A stretch of 64,000 bases of DNA from Chryseobacterium arachidis (GCF_900129245.1 NZ_FQUT01000007.1:147341-211340), one strand, 5' to 3'; shown: positions 27,828-35,445, numbered from the stretch's first letter. Program-made: numbers and translations. The notes: generated by a model from the letters alone, not told the origin.

Positions 27828-28046
27828 TTATAATAAAGGCGGTTTTCGTTGAAACTCTTTGATGGCAATTGTTTTCAGAAGATTCAATACATTTGGTTCT
27901 TGCTGATTTTTGAGAGCGTAGGTTTCGTACAACGGATAGTCTCTAGGCTCAGTGCTTACTTCTAACGTGAGAATGATGTATCCCTTTTTCTCCAGTGCTT
28001 CTTTTATCTCTTCATTGCTGTACCAATGGTTATTTATTTTAATCAT
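27828..28046 (-). CDS. Small early protein of unknown function
   Basis: 72 residues: IKINNHWYSNEEIKEALEKK at the start, then TLEVSTEPRDYPLYETYALK and a basic C-terminus (IAIKEFQRKPPLL). Last gene of the early operon, 24 bases after the previous one. No family recognised. Confidence 0.55.
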   Translation of the reverse strand: MIKINNHWYSNEEIKEALEKKGYIILTLEVSTEPRDYPLYETYALKNQQEPNVLNLLKTIAIKEFQRKPPLL

Positions 28047-28070
28047 GTTCTAAGCTTATATAATTGTTAT

Positions 28071-28400
28071 TTAAAGCAGCTGTTTATGCAATTCGCTTTT
28101 CATTAAAAGAATAGCATTTGTTTCATAGCTTCCGAAATCATCCGGGAAATAAATCTCAAACTCTTTTAGAAAATGCCACAATGCATCTGCTTTGTAATAA
28201 GGTAGTTTCAAAATAAATGATCTATCCTTTTGTCTTGTTTTAATGGCCTTTTGCAACAATTGGGTTCTGAGTTCCATGCAAATAGAAACACTGCTTTTCA
28301 GTGGCCTTGGCTGAGTATGCAGATTCAGCATATCCAAAATCTGCATACTGTTGTTGAGAACGGTAAGTTTGCCGTTGTCGAGGGGTAAAAGTATTTTCAT
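28071..28400 (-). CDS. Early-region protein of unknown function
   Basis: 109 residues, apparently all alpha/beta and soluble: MKILLPLDNGKLTVLNN, then SVSICMELRTQLLQKAIKT, then PYYKADALWHFLKEFEIYFP. Ten bases downstream of the GemA-like gene and in the same transcript. No motif identifies it. Similar small proteins fill this place in Mu-like elements and often affect host physiology. Confidence 0.55.
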   Translation of the reverse strand: MKILLPLDNGKLTVLNNSMQILDMLNLHTQPRPLKSSVSICMELRTQLLQKAIKTRQKDRSFILKLPYYKADALWHFLKEFEIYFPDDFGSYETNAILLMKSELHKQLL

Positions 28401-28410
28401 TGTGACTGTT

Positions 28411-28875
28411 TTAGTTTAATGCTTTTCTTTTCCCCTCTTTGTACCACCATGCTTTTGTGAATGGTTTTCCGGCACTTTTTGTATTGCTTTTCTCAACAGC
28501 TTTCAATTGCTTGTAAACTTCCTTTAATTCCTCGACTGAATGTGCATTTAAATGTTTTTTAAACTTGCCGGATTGTATCATCCATTTATTGAAATCATAG
28601 AAATCATTAGCTTTTTTTATTCCTGTTTTTTCTGCTAAAACCAAGATGTTTGAAATTAATTTTTTTCTAAATATTTCAGATTTCAATTGCTCGCATTCAC
28701 TTTCTAATTCTGAGGGAATTGGGCAGTGTATTTTTAGTAATTTTAAAACTTCCTCTTCGGTTAACTCATCTATAATTGTTGTTCTTTGTCCTGTAAAGCC
28801 AAAGATTTCCATGGCAACATCTATATTTTTTCGATGTATAAAAATTGATTTTAATTCTTCATGTGCTTTCATCAT
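28411..28875 (-). CDS. GemA/gp16-like early regulatory protein
   Basis: 154 residues. The C-terminal half, with FYDFNKWMIQSGKFKKHLNA followed by a helix and the end AGKPFTKAWWYKEGKRKALN, resembles Mu gp16 (GemA), which tunes host supercoiling and early-phase gene expression. The N-terminus is acidic and helical (DELTEEEVLKLLKIH). Position after DUF3164 is the usual one for gp16 in Mu-like elements. The resemblance is by eye and short, so the name is not certain. Confidence 0.5.
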   Translation of the reverse strand: MMKAHEELKSIFIHRKNIDVAMEIFGFTGQRTTIIDELTEEEVLKLLKIHCPIPSELESECEQLKSEIFRKKLISNILVLAEKTGIKKANDFYDFNKWMIQSGKFKKHLNAHSVEELKEVYKQLKAVEKSNTKSAGKPFTKAWWYKEGKRKALN

Positions 28876-28885
28876 TCGTTTTTAT

Positions 28886-29515
28886 TTAATAAGAAAAATT
28901 TAGATTAATTCCGATCCATTCATTATTTTCATCCTTCTTGAAAAAGGAAATATAATCTTTGCTTAAAGAAAATTTGTAGCTTTCTTTTAATAAACGAATT
29001 CCTTCTCTCCAGTTTTCATCATCAAAACGATCTTCCATACTGTATAATTTTTGAACTAAAAGGATATCCAATGCTCCATTTTTACGTTCCAAAAGAGACA
29101 TGATGAGATCTTTGGTATCCCGATCACCTTGATATTTTGAGGTTAAAAAATCAATAATATGTTTTTCAGCCTGGTGAGACCGTTCATCAAATGTTCCTTT
29201 TCCTTGTCTTTTAAACTGTATTTTATAATTCTCGTCTTCAATTTTAAAGTTTCCTTTTCCATCCTGATGTCTTTTGCTATAATCTTTCAATAAGTCAAAA
29301 AGCGAACCTAATTCTGAAAATGCCTTGGCTTTGAAATTTTGAATTTCATCCGATAGTTTATCTGCAGCAGGCACTAAATCATTGATGACCGATTTTTTTA
29401 AACTTTCGTACTGATTACGTTTTTCTTCACGTTTTTGGGCTTCCTTCTGCTTTCTTGCGTTGAGTTCGGTTTCTAACTCTTCGATTGATAAGATTTTTAA
29501 TGTTTCTGTGATCAT
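28886..29515 (-). CDS. DUF3164 family protein
   Basis: 209 residues matching the layout of DUF3164: a charged coiled-coil N-terminus (ELNARKQKEAQKREEKRNQY), a middle helix (SELGSLFDLLKDYSKRHQDG), and the KGNFKIEDENYKIQFKRQGK segment, followed by KHIIDFLTSKYQGDRDT. The family is a marker of Mu-like early regions. In Mu the corresponding early protein has not got a firmly known biochemical activity, so no function is given. Confidence 0.8.
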   Translation of the reverse strand: MITETLKILSIEELETELNARKQKEAQKREEKRNQYESLKKSVINDLVPAADKLSDEIQNFKAKAFSELGSLFDLLKDYSKRHQDGKGNFKIEDENYKIQFKRQGKGTFDERSHQAEKHIIDFLTSKYQGDRDTKDLIMSLLERKNGALDILLVQKLYSMEDRFDDENWREGIRLLKESYKFSLSKDYISFFKKDENNEWIGINLNFSY

Positions 29516-29555
29516 AATATTTTGTTTTTTGTTTGTTTAGATTTGGTTTAAAATT

Positions 29556-29765
29556 TTAATATGGAGATTCCCATTGAAGTTGGTTAATGATTCTCATTTT
29601 TACCTGGATTTTGTTTTCTACCTCTTCGGGAATTACGTAGCTTGTTTCGTTCCAGATGGAGCTTAGCTCTTTATGGATAAACATTCTATCGAAGTCTGTA
29701 AGGTATTTTTCTCCGTAGCTGTCGTATTGTAATGCGATGGTAAGTATGTTTTCTCTTGTATTCAT
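29556..29765 (-). CDS. Small early protein of unknown function
   Basis: 69 residues from the ATG at 29765-29763, which lies just past the stop of the upstream ATPase; an alternative start at 29843 would overlap that gene by 76 bases. Acidic and helical: TDFDRMFIHKELSSIWNETS, ending VKMRIINQLQWESPY. No family recognised. Confidence 0.55.
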   Translation of the reverse strand: MNTRENILTIALQYDSYGEKYLTDFDRMFIHKELSSIWNETSYVIPEEVENKIQVKMRIINQLQWESPY

Positions 29766-29767
29766 TA

Positions 29768-30394
29768 TTATTGATTTTCTGTGATTGTTCCCCAATAGAG
29801 GTTTGCTTTTTCTTCGTTGATATTTAATGTTCCGCCCGGGCATCTTCCTGAAATAATGGCTCGTAAACCTTCCGCCTGGACAATAATTTTTGATAATTTT
29901 CGCCAGACCGTCCCTAGGGCACTGTCTGGAAGCCCCTTTTCTTCGTGGCTTACGAAAATGATAAGTTTATTTTTATGCTTCTCTTTAAGCTCGAGTACCA
30001 TTTTTCTTGTAATTTCGTCACGGTAAACAGTAGTATTGTCGATAAATATGATTTTAGGACACTTTCTGGATTCAAATTTTTGCACCAGCTCCTCCCAAGG
30101 CATATAGTCCAGAAGCTTAAAGTTTTTTTCGGTATCAGAAAGTCCGGCGAACACCATTGCTGAAATGATATCTTTTGAGAAACCTTCTTCTGCAGATACA
30201 TACAATACTTTTCCGAAAGAAGCAAGATACTTTGCAAGCATCATGGCAAAAGTTGTCTTCCCATTTTTTTCAGCACCTCCTAAATACCAAAATCCTGTTG
30301 TTTCAGGTTGCCCGAAGGCTTTAAGCCATAAATCTTTAAATTCAAACTGTTTAAAGACAATTGATAGTGCTTGTTTTACTGATATTGATTTCAT
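29768..30394 (-). CDS. Second P-loop ATPase of the early region
   Basis: 208 residues with Walker A GGAEKNGKTT (39-48) and Walker B KIIFIDNTT (114-122, Asp119), plus VLYVSAEEGF between, the arrangement of RecA/RadA-like or DnaB-like cores. FVSHEEKGLPDSALGTVWRK and KIIVQAEGLRAIISGRCPGG follow. It is distinct from MuB, which is the gene just upstream (4-base overlap). In Bacteroidetes Mu-like elements an ATPase often sits here; a role in replication restart or transposition control is a guess. Confidence 0.7.
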   Translation of the reverse strand: MKSISVKQALSIVFKQFEFKDLWLKAFGQPETTGFWYLGGAEKNGKTTFAMMLAKYLASFGKVLYVSAEEGFSKDIISAMVFAGLSDTEKNFKLLDYMPWEELVQKFESRKCPKIIFIDNTTVYRDEITRKMVLELKEKHKNKLIIFVSHEEKGLPDSALGTVWRKLSKIIVQAEGLRAIISGRCPGGTLNINEEKANLYWGTITENQ

Positions 30395-31317
30395 GATTTA
30401 TTAATATTAACTAAGGTTTTCAGATATCTCAATGATTTTATTTTTCCGTCTTCATATCCTTTTTTTATCTTATACTGAGAGTCTACTCTTACCATACAGC
30501 TTCTAATAACTTCATTGATAGAAGATTTATCTTCAAGGTTAACATACGCTACATCGCCAATTAATTTGGTATAAAACTTTTTACGGTCTTCCGTACCTTT
30601 TGGTACCAATGTGACAAAATCATCTGAAAAGCGGCTGAATATTTCTGCAAAGCCTACTTTATGATTATTGATCCCCTTCGTAATTTTTGCCCTTAAACCG
30701 TCTGCTCCAATCATAAACCAAGCACAACTGTCGACTGTATCATTCATTATTCCCTTCAGTTCCAGATAGGCACTATACTCTAAATCTCCTGCCTCATCGA
30801 TGCATATAAAAGGATTTTCAAGGATATTTAAAGCGTATTTAACATTTTCAAGAACCTCATGATATTTTCCTTTTGTATCACAACCTAAAACCAATGCAAT
30901 TTGTTTGATGAATCTTACCTTCGTGTGCGTTTGTGAAGCATCCACATAAAAAGCATTTTTCATTTGTGAAATAATGGCTTTTGCACATTCGGTTTTTCCT
31001 ATTCCACAGTCATCCACAAGAATCATGGAACTTTTGGTTTTCTGACAAAACATAAAGCTTTCATACATTTGATCATACACTTCAGTTCTCGCAAATTTCC
31101 AATCGTTTTTATTGATATTTACCTGAAATTTTTTTCCTATTCCAAGCCATTCGCCAGCGGATAATACTTTTTCTGTTTCGCCTTTTTTTATTCTGCTGTA
31201 TATTGAGCTGCTTATATTTAATTTTTTTGCAAAAGCAGCATCAGAACCTCCGAAATTTTTCCGGCCATTGAGCATCGCTTCGCGGATTTGTTGTTTTAAT
31301 TCTTTATTGATTTCCAT
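30391..31317 (-). CDS. MuB-like transposition AAA ATPase
   Basis: 308 residues. The N-terminal helix-turn-helix (about 25-65: DAAFAKKLNISSSIYSRIKK) precedes an AAA core with Walker A DDCGIGKTE (102-110) and Walker B FICIDEAGD (170-178), the arrangement of MuB. MuB binds target DNA non-specifically, delivers it to MuA and gives target immunity. It follows MuA with 15 bases between. The core motifs are intact, so the protein is likely active. Confidence 0.88.
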   Translation of the reverse strand: MEINKELKQQIREAMLNGRKNFGGSDAAFAKKLNISSSIYSRIKKGETEKVLSAGEWLGIGKKFQVNINKNDWKFARTEVYDQMYESFMFCQKTKSSMILVDDCGIGKTECAKAIISQMKNAFYVDASQTHTKVRFIKQIALVLGCDTKGKYHEVLENVKYALNILENPFICIDEAGDLEYSAYLELKGIMNDTVDSCAWFMIGADGLRAKITKGINNHKVGFAEIFSRFSDDFVTLVPKGTEDRKKFYTKLIGDVAYVNLEDKSSINEVIRSCMVRVDSQYKIKKGYEDGKIKSLRYLKTLVNINKS

Positions 31318-31332
31318 ATTTTTTTTATTTGG

Positions 31333-33387
31333 TTATTTAAAATTCGATTTCCAGCTTCTTGCTGTTCCTTCTATTTTTTCGTAATTGTATTCCGGATTTT
31401 CTTCGAAAAAAATCTCCTGAGGAATAGATTCTGTTTGGTTGTACCGTTTTCTACCAGAAATCTGAAATTTATTGTTAAGTGTTTTTTTACGATGATCGAT
31501 AATCGTGATCTGTTCTATTTCTCTTTTTTGTTGTGCCATAAAAGAATTCACCGTGTTTTCATAGGCCGACATTAGCTTTCTATTAATCTCACCTTGTTCG
31601 CTTCTCTCATGTCTTGATTTCGAATATTCTGGATGAGGAACCAAATCGCAAAGCATCATATCATCATAATAAATCATTGCCTTTAATGTTTCTCCATTAT
31701 TTCCGTCTAGCCAGAAAATTCTAAACTCTTTTCCTTCTACATATCTCATTAGCCTTATTAATTCTTCACCCAAAACAAGCTCTCCATCTAATCCCAGTAC
31801 ATAAGTTGTATTTCTAAAATTGATGATTCCCGCTTTACAGCTTGATATTGTTTCTTTTCCCAGATATGGTAAAAATGCACTCCAATTGGTCGGCTGAGTA
31901 TTTTTGTTTTGCATTTCGCAAAAAACTTCCCAACGAGTTTTATCTGTATAGACCGAATGAGGCGAATTGTTCCATGTTTCAATATCATTCAAAGAATTAT
32001 CTACAATGTCATCATAAGGAATAAAAACCTCATCTTCAGCACTTTTTTGGTTTTCCTCTTTTCTTGCGTGTGGTCTTGCCATCCATCCAAGCCTGCTTTT
32101 TTCATGTCTATACCTAAGTTCTTCAAACTTTCTTTCGATTGCTTTTGATCTTGCTCGGTTGGCATAAATATTCACATTGTCGAACATAGCTCCGTTTCGT
32201 AAAAAAGTATCTTTAAAACTACTGTTTAATGAGCTCTCACATTCTAAACCTAAAGGAAGATTAAATCCCCATTCCGAATAATTCCTTATCATTTGGCGAT
32301 AAAACTCTTTGATGATTCCTTCCTTTGTTTTTCCGTGAACCCAGCAGGTCCAAGCTTCCGAACCAAGATCAATCCCCATATAAAACCAAACCCTATTCCT
32401 ATTTTTATCGTACATAAAGGGAGGTTGTCTGTCATCAATAGAAATAAGCGTTCCTGCTTCCTTAATTTTTGTCAGTTTATGCCAAGGAATAAATTCTTGC
32501 ATTAACTTCTGTCTGTCTCCGGATCTTTTTGCATAAGTCCCAATTCTATTTTCCCATTTTCCGAGCCAAGCAATAATGGAACTTTCTGATATCTCCTTGA
32601 ATTTTACCTGATCTTTATAATTGTATACTTCTCCTGTATCGTGTGAAATGATTTCCAATTCTCCATTTAAAAAAGCTTTGTACTGATTGGCAACCTGGGT
32701 TTTGGATGGTTTGTATTCTTGGCCAGCAAAAATATCATTCAGTAACGAAACCATTTCATCTGTCATTAATTTTCTGTTTTGATTTTTTAACTTCCCAGAG
32801 ATAAGACTATTATAATTATATCCGTGTTCAAACGTATTAAAATAAGGTTTCCAGATCCTGTCAAATGCCCTGTAAGAAGAAGGTATCGTATGACTTACAT
32901 TAAAAAGCTTTGGTAAATATTCATTAAAAGTTACAATATCAGTACAGATTGATGGCAGTAAGCCTCTTCCTGATGATTTCTTTAACTTTTTCCATTCTTC
33001 AAGACGTGCGATTCTTAATCTTTCTGCAGCTAAAAGCACACTTGCATTTACTATATATTCTTGTTTAAAATTCTCCTTTAAAGGTGTTCCATCTTCAAAT
33101 CTAAAATCTGTAAAATATCTTACTGCTGAAGGATCAAACTGAAAAAAGGAAATCATAGGATGCTGCATTTTTCTGGGATCTCCAATACTGTCTTGCATTT
33201 CTTTTGGTAGCGAATCGAAATCTATCAACATTTGACGCCCATTACCACCTTTTCTAACCTGCTTTATACCAAATGGAACATTTCTATATCTTTGAATTTT
33301 CTTTTGTAAAGAATCTAAAGTGTTAAAATAGGCAGGTATAAGCTCGTCTTTGGTTACTACCAATATATTTCCCCACTGAAATGGCAT
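31333..33387 (-). CDS. MuA-like DDE transposase
   Basis: 684 residues, the Mu transposase class. N-terminal DNA-binding winged-helix segments (1-290) precede the RNase H-like core and a Mu C-terminal domain (about 510-580). ISIDDR with Asp318/319 fits the first catalytic acid, ARSKAIERK with Glu418 the last. The site of the second acid reads LECES (Glu382), not Asp. From memory, Bacteroidetes MuA relatives share this, so it is a family trait and not a lesion. The protein should bind the element ends, cut and strand-transfer them in replicative or conservative transposition. The gene is full length and not interrupted. Confidence 0.9.
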   Translation of the reverse strand: MPFQWGNILVVTKDELIPAYFNTLDSLQKKIQRYRNVPFGIKQVRKGGNGRQMLIDFDSLPKEMQDSIGDPRKMQHPMISFFQFDPSAVRYFTDFRFEDGTPLKENFKQEYIVNASVLLAAERLRIARLEEWKKLKKSSGRGLLPSICTDIVTFNEYLPKLFNVSHTIPSSYRAFDRIWKPYFNTFEHGYNYNSLISGKLKNQNRKLMTDEMVSLLNDIFAGQEYKPSKTQVANQYKAFLNGELEIISHDTGEVYNYKDQVKFKEISESSIIAWLGKWENRIGTYAKRSGDRQKLMQEFIPWHKLTKIKEAGTLISIDDRQPPFMYDKNRNRVWFYMGIDLGSEAWTCWVHGKTKEGIIKEFYRQMIRNYSEWGFNLPLGLECESSLNSSFKDTFLRNGAMFDNVNIYANRARSKAIERKFEELRYRHEKSRLGWMARPHARKEENQKSAEDEVFIPYDDIVDNSLNDIETWNNSPHSVYTDKTRWEVFCEMQNKNTQPTNWSAFLPYLGKETISSCKAGIINFRNTTYVLGLDGELVLGEELIRLMRYVEGKEFRIFWLDGNNGETLKAMIYYDDMMLCDLVPHPEYSKSRHERSEQGEINRKLMSAYENTVNSFMAQQKREIEQITIIDHRKKTLNNKFQISGRKRYNQTESIPQEIFFEENPEYNYEKIEGTARSWKSNFK

Positions 33388-33430
33388 AATCTTCTTCGCT
33401 ATTTTTTATTTTATGATTTGGCTGATGATC

Positions 33431-33565
33431 TTAAGAGTCTCTATAACTGATCCGAAAAAAAACGCCTAAAATGATTTGGTAATTAGCTATTTCTTTTTTG
33501 CCTGTTTTAGGATCGATTACTTTTATTTCTTTGTGACAAAATAGTATCTGTAAAATTTTCTTCAT
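33431..33565 (-). CDS. 44-residue coupled peptide
   Basis: A short gene from ATG at 33565 to TAA at 33431-33433: MKKILQILFCHKEIKVIDPK and a C-terminal IILGVFFRISYRDS. Its ATG overlaps the TGA of the Ner-position gene (ATGA), a coupling pattern that supports translation. Mixed basic and hydrophobic content, no recognised family. Position between Ner and MuA suggests an early small regulator, but it could also be a leader that couples translation. Confidence 0.5.
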   Translation of the reverse strand: MKKILQILFCHKEIKVIDPKTGKKEIANYQIILGVFFRISYRDS

Positions 33566-33783
33566 GGTATTTTATTATTTAAGTGTTTTACCTCATTATT
33601 GATGGCTTCTTCGGCTTTTCTCAAAAAGAATTTATATTCTTTACACAATACATCAGATTTTTCACCTACTCTATCTCCCCGTAAAGATTTTCGAATGTAA
33701 TCTAAAGAACAACTGTGCCTTTCCTTTAGAATATTTAGAATCTCCGCATTGTAGTACGTTCTTTTTTTAGTAGTTTTGTTCAT
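33562..33783 (-). CDS. Small basic protein in the Ner position
   Basis: 73 residues, basic: TTKKRTYYNAEILNILKERH, then YIRKSLRGDRVGEKSDVLCK and a helical C-terminus. It is the first gene leftward from the operator region, the place of Ner in Mu, which turns down early and repressor transcription. The middle could form a helix-turn-helix but is not a clear match. Its start is 26 bases downstream of the -7 element of the early promoter. Confidence 0.6.
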   Translation of the reverse strand: MNKTTKKRTYYNAEILNILKERHSCSLDYIRKSLRGDRVGEKSDVLCKEYKFFLRKAEEAINNEVKHLNNKIP

Positions 33784-33808
33784 TATGGTGTTTGTATTTT
33801 GTACAGGA

Positions 33809-33838
33809 CAAATATCGTAAAGTTTTACGAATAACCAA
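33809..33838 (-). promoter_or_regulatory. Early promoter with overlapping operator 1
   Basis: On the minus strand TTG (33838-33836) and GATATTTG (33816-33809), 19 bases apart, match the Bacteroidetes TTG / TAnnTTTG promoter with one mismatch. A perfect 7+2+7 palindrome, TCGTAAAGTTTTACGA (33815-33830), lies between and over these boxes, where repressor binding would block transcription of the transposase operon. Confidence 0.7.
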
Positions 33839-33843
33839 ATGAA

Positions 33844-33865
33844 AATTCGAAAAATTTATCGAATT
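33844..33865. promoter_or_regulatory. Operator 2 for the element repressor
   Basis: Inverted repeat AATTCGA (33844-33850) and TCGAATT (33859-33865) with an 8-base AT spacer. It shares the TCG half-site with operator 1 and is 14 bases from it, just upstream of the repressor ATG at 33885. Two spaced operators between divergent genes is the normal lysis-lysogeny switch layout. Confidence 0.6.
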
Positions 33866-33884
33866 AAATATTAATTTATTGATT

Positions 33885-34679
33885 ATGAATGGAATAAATT
33901 TTCGTATCAAACAACTAGTAGACCATTTTGCAAACGGTAACAACTCTGTATTTGCTAATATAATAGGGGTAAATGAAGCTAATATAAGAAGCTATATCAA
34001 TGGAACTGAGCCAAAATTCAATGTGATCGAAAAAATATGCAAAACCCTCGAAATAAATTTCGAATGGCTGATTTTAGAGAGGGGCAAAATGCTTGCTGAA
34101 AATAAAAGTGAGCAAATCGCGTTACAATCAGACTTTTATCATCGAGTTCCGCAGGTAATTACCGTTGATGCACACAATAAAGATAATATTGCATTAGTTC
34201 CAAACAAACTAAAGGCAGGATATTTACAAGGTTATAACGATCCAAATTTCATTAAAACACTTCCCACATTCAGATTACCCAACCTAAATAATGGTGTATT
34301 TAGAATGTTTGAAATAGAAGGAAACTCTATGTTTCCTACTCTTCCTGACAGAACTTATGTTATCGGGCAGTTCGTAGACGATTGGATACATGATATCAAA
34401 GACAACATGCTATATGCAATAATTTCTAATGAAATTGAAGACGGACTCATAAAAAGATGCCTGAACAGGATAAAAAAATACGATAATTTAATATGCAAAT
34501 CAGACAATAGAAGAAATTTCCCAACCCAAAACATCCATCCAAATACTATAAAAGAAGTTTGGGAAATAAAATTACACCTTAACTTTAATCTACCAGACCC
34601 TGCAGATTTTTATGAAAGATTAAATGATCTGGAAGCAGAAATACAAAACTTAAAAGTAAGAAAAAACATAAACAATTGA
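33885..34679 (+). CDS. CI/LexA-type repressor with S24 peptidase domain
   Basis: 264 residues from ATG at 33885 (a TTG two codons earlier is possible). N-terminal helix-turn-helix at about 1-60 (SVFANIIGVNEANIRSYING); C-terminal S24 domain with nucleophile Ser in EIEGNSMFPTLPD (about 145) and Lys in GLIKRCLNRI. Self-cleavage on RecA activation is the norm in this family, so DNA damage would turn on the element. Divergent from the early operon over two palindromes. The last 20 residues form a small coiled coil (LNDLEAEIQNLKV). Confidence 0.9.
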   Translation: MNGINFRIKQLVDHFANGNNSVFANIIGVNEANIRSYINGTEPKFNVIEKICKTLEINFEWLILERGKMLAENKSEQIALQSDFYHRVPQVITVDAHNKDNIALVPNKLKAGYLQGYNDPNFIKTLPTFRLPNLNNGVFRMFEIEGNSMFPTLPDRTYVIGQFVDDWIHDIKDNMLYAIISNEIEDGLIKRCLNRIKKYDNLICKSDNRRNFPTQNIHPNTIKEVWEIKLHLNFNLPDPADFYERLNDLEAEIQNLKVRKNINN

Positions 34680-34803
34680 TTATCAGACAAAATAAATAAA
34701 AAGTAAATACCCCTATATATATCTGAATAATAGAAAAATGACCAGTTTTCACCAAATGCGTAATCATTTTAGCAACGAAAATGCTTAATATTACACAACA
34801 TTT

Positions 34804-34839
34804 TCCATCCAAGTGTCCATCCAAGTGTCTATCCAAAAT
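34804..34839. repeat. 12-bp tandem direct repeats near the element's repressor end
   Basis: TCCATCCAAGTG occurs twice in a row (34804-34827) and a third partial unit TCTATCCAA follows. It lies between the repressor stop and the candidate element end. Regularly spaced TCCAA cores recall the TCCAAAYG sites at both candidate ends, so it may be a set of transposase or repressor sites. The orientation is opposite to the right-end inverted repeat. Confidence 0.45.
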
Positions 34840-34955
34840 AAATTTTAGTATTTTTCATGAGAACCTTAAAAAATAAAATTATTGTAAACACAAATATATC
34901 AACACTTAGGAGATAACAACCCGAACTAAATAATTAAGATAGAAGAAAATTAAAT

Positions 34956-34974
34956 AACAATTATGACATTTGGA
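34956..34974 (-). repeat. Candidate right terminal inverted repeat of the Mu-like element
   Basis: AACAATTATGACATTTGGA is the inverted partner of 11572-11590 (17 of 19). Directly outside, TCAAATAT at 34980-34987 repeats TCAAATAT at 11554-11561. The gap 34680-35445 has no supportable gene; it is AT-rich, and the part from about 34988 to 35445 should be host DNA leading to the dnaK terminator. Confidence 0.4.
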
Positions 34975-35445
34975 AAAAGTCAAATATTATATAAAAACAT
35001 CTCTATATGATTAAATAACAACAAATTACCAACTCATATAGCTATTCTTTTTATAGACATTTTATTTTAATAATTGTAAGGATAAAATTATTTTAGTTAA
35101 GCAAGAATATTTTTCCCTCATTTTATAGCTGGTATAGAATTAAAAATCTTAAGAGTCGGTTAAAATTTTATTCAAGCATTTTATTATTTATTCTCAGATG
35201 ATTTAAGATATATCGAAATTCAATATATCTATGAAAACTACCTTTTTTAATAAAAACATCAAAAATATAATCATTAAATAGGCACTCGTATATTATGCAA
35301 AATAAATTAAGAAGTTTGAACAGTCTCTAATAATTTTTGAAAAATTATCATGTAACTTTTAATACCAATTCTTCTCAATTTAAGTTCAAATATGGTCAAA
35401 TTTCAATTTAAAGAATTCATAAAACAAATCTCCAATAAAGAAAAA

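Larger units (their letters stand above)
11562..34979 (-). mobile_element. Mu-type transposable element encoding a headless contractile tail (tailocin-like)
   Basis: All genes between the GH28 gene and dnaK form one Mu-like unit in Mu order, read right to left: repressor (plus strand), Ner-position protein, MuA and MuB homologues, early genes, lysis genes, contractile tail and fibers. Terminase, portal, MuF-like, protease, scaffold and capsid genes are absent; the only gap where they would sit (25703-28046) contains lysis and small proteins. Bounds are set by an imperfect inverted repeat (11572-11590 and 34956-34974) with an 8-base direct repeat (TCAAATAT) just outside it at 11554-11561 and 34980-34987. 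The element's existence is firm, but the exact ends are tentative. Confidence 0.8.

Noticed and set aside
11578..34753. Element ends defined by CCAAA duplication with TG (11578) and CA (about 34752)
   Set aside because: TG...CA ends and a 5-base duplication fit Mu, but the shared inner motif (GTCATTTTTCTAT type) is at different distances from the two ends, and many AT-rich candidate pairs would give such a match by chance. Kept only as an alternative.
34585..34836. 83-codon minus-strand frame beginning MDRHLDGHLDGK
   Set aside because: It overlaps the 3' end of the repressor, and its start is just the 12-bp repeats read in translation; hydrophobic tail is typical of AT-rich antisense.
34804..34839. 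CRISPR-like short repeats
   Set aside because: Units are 12 bases with no spacers and no cas genes.
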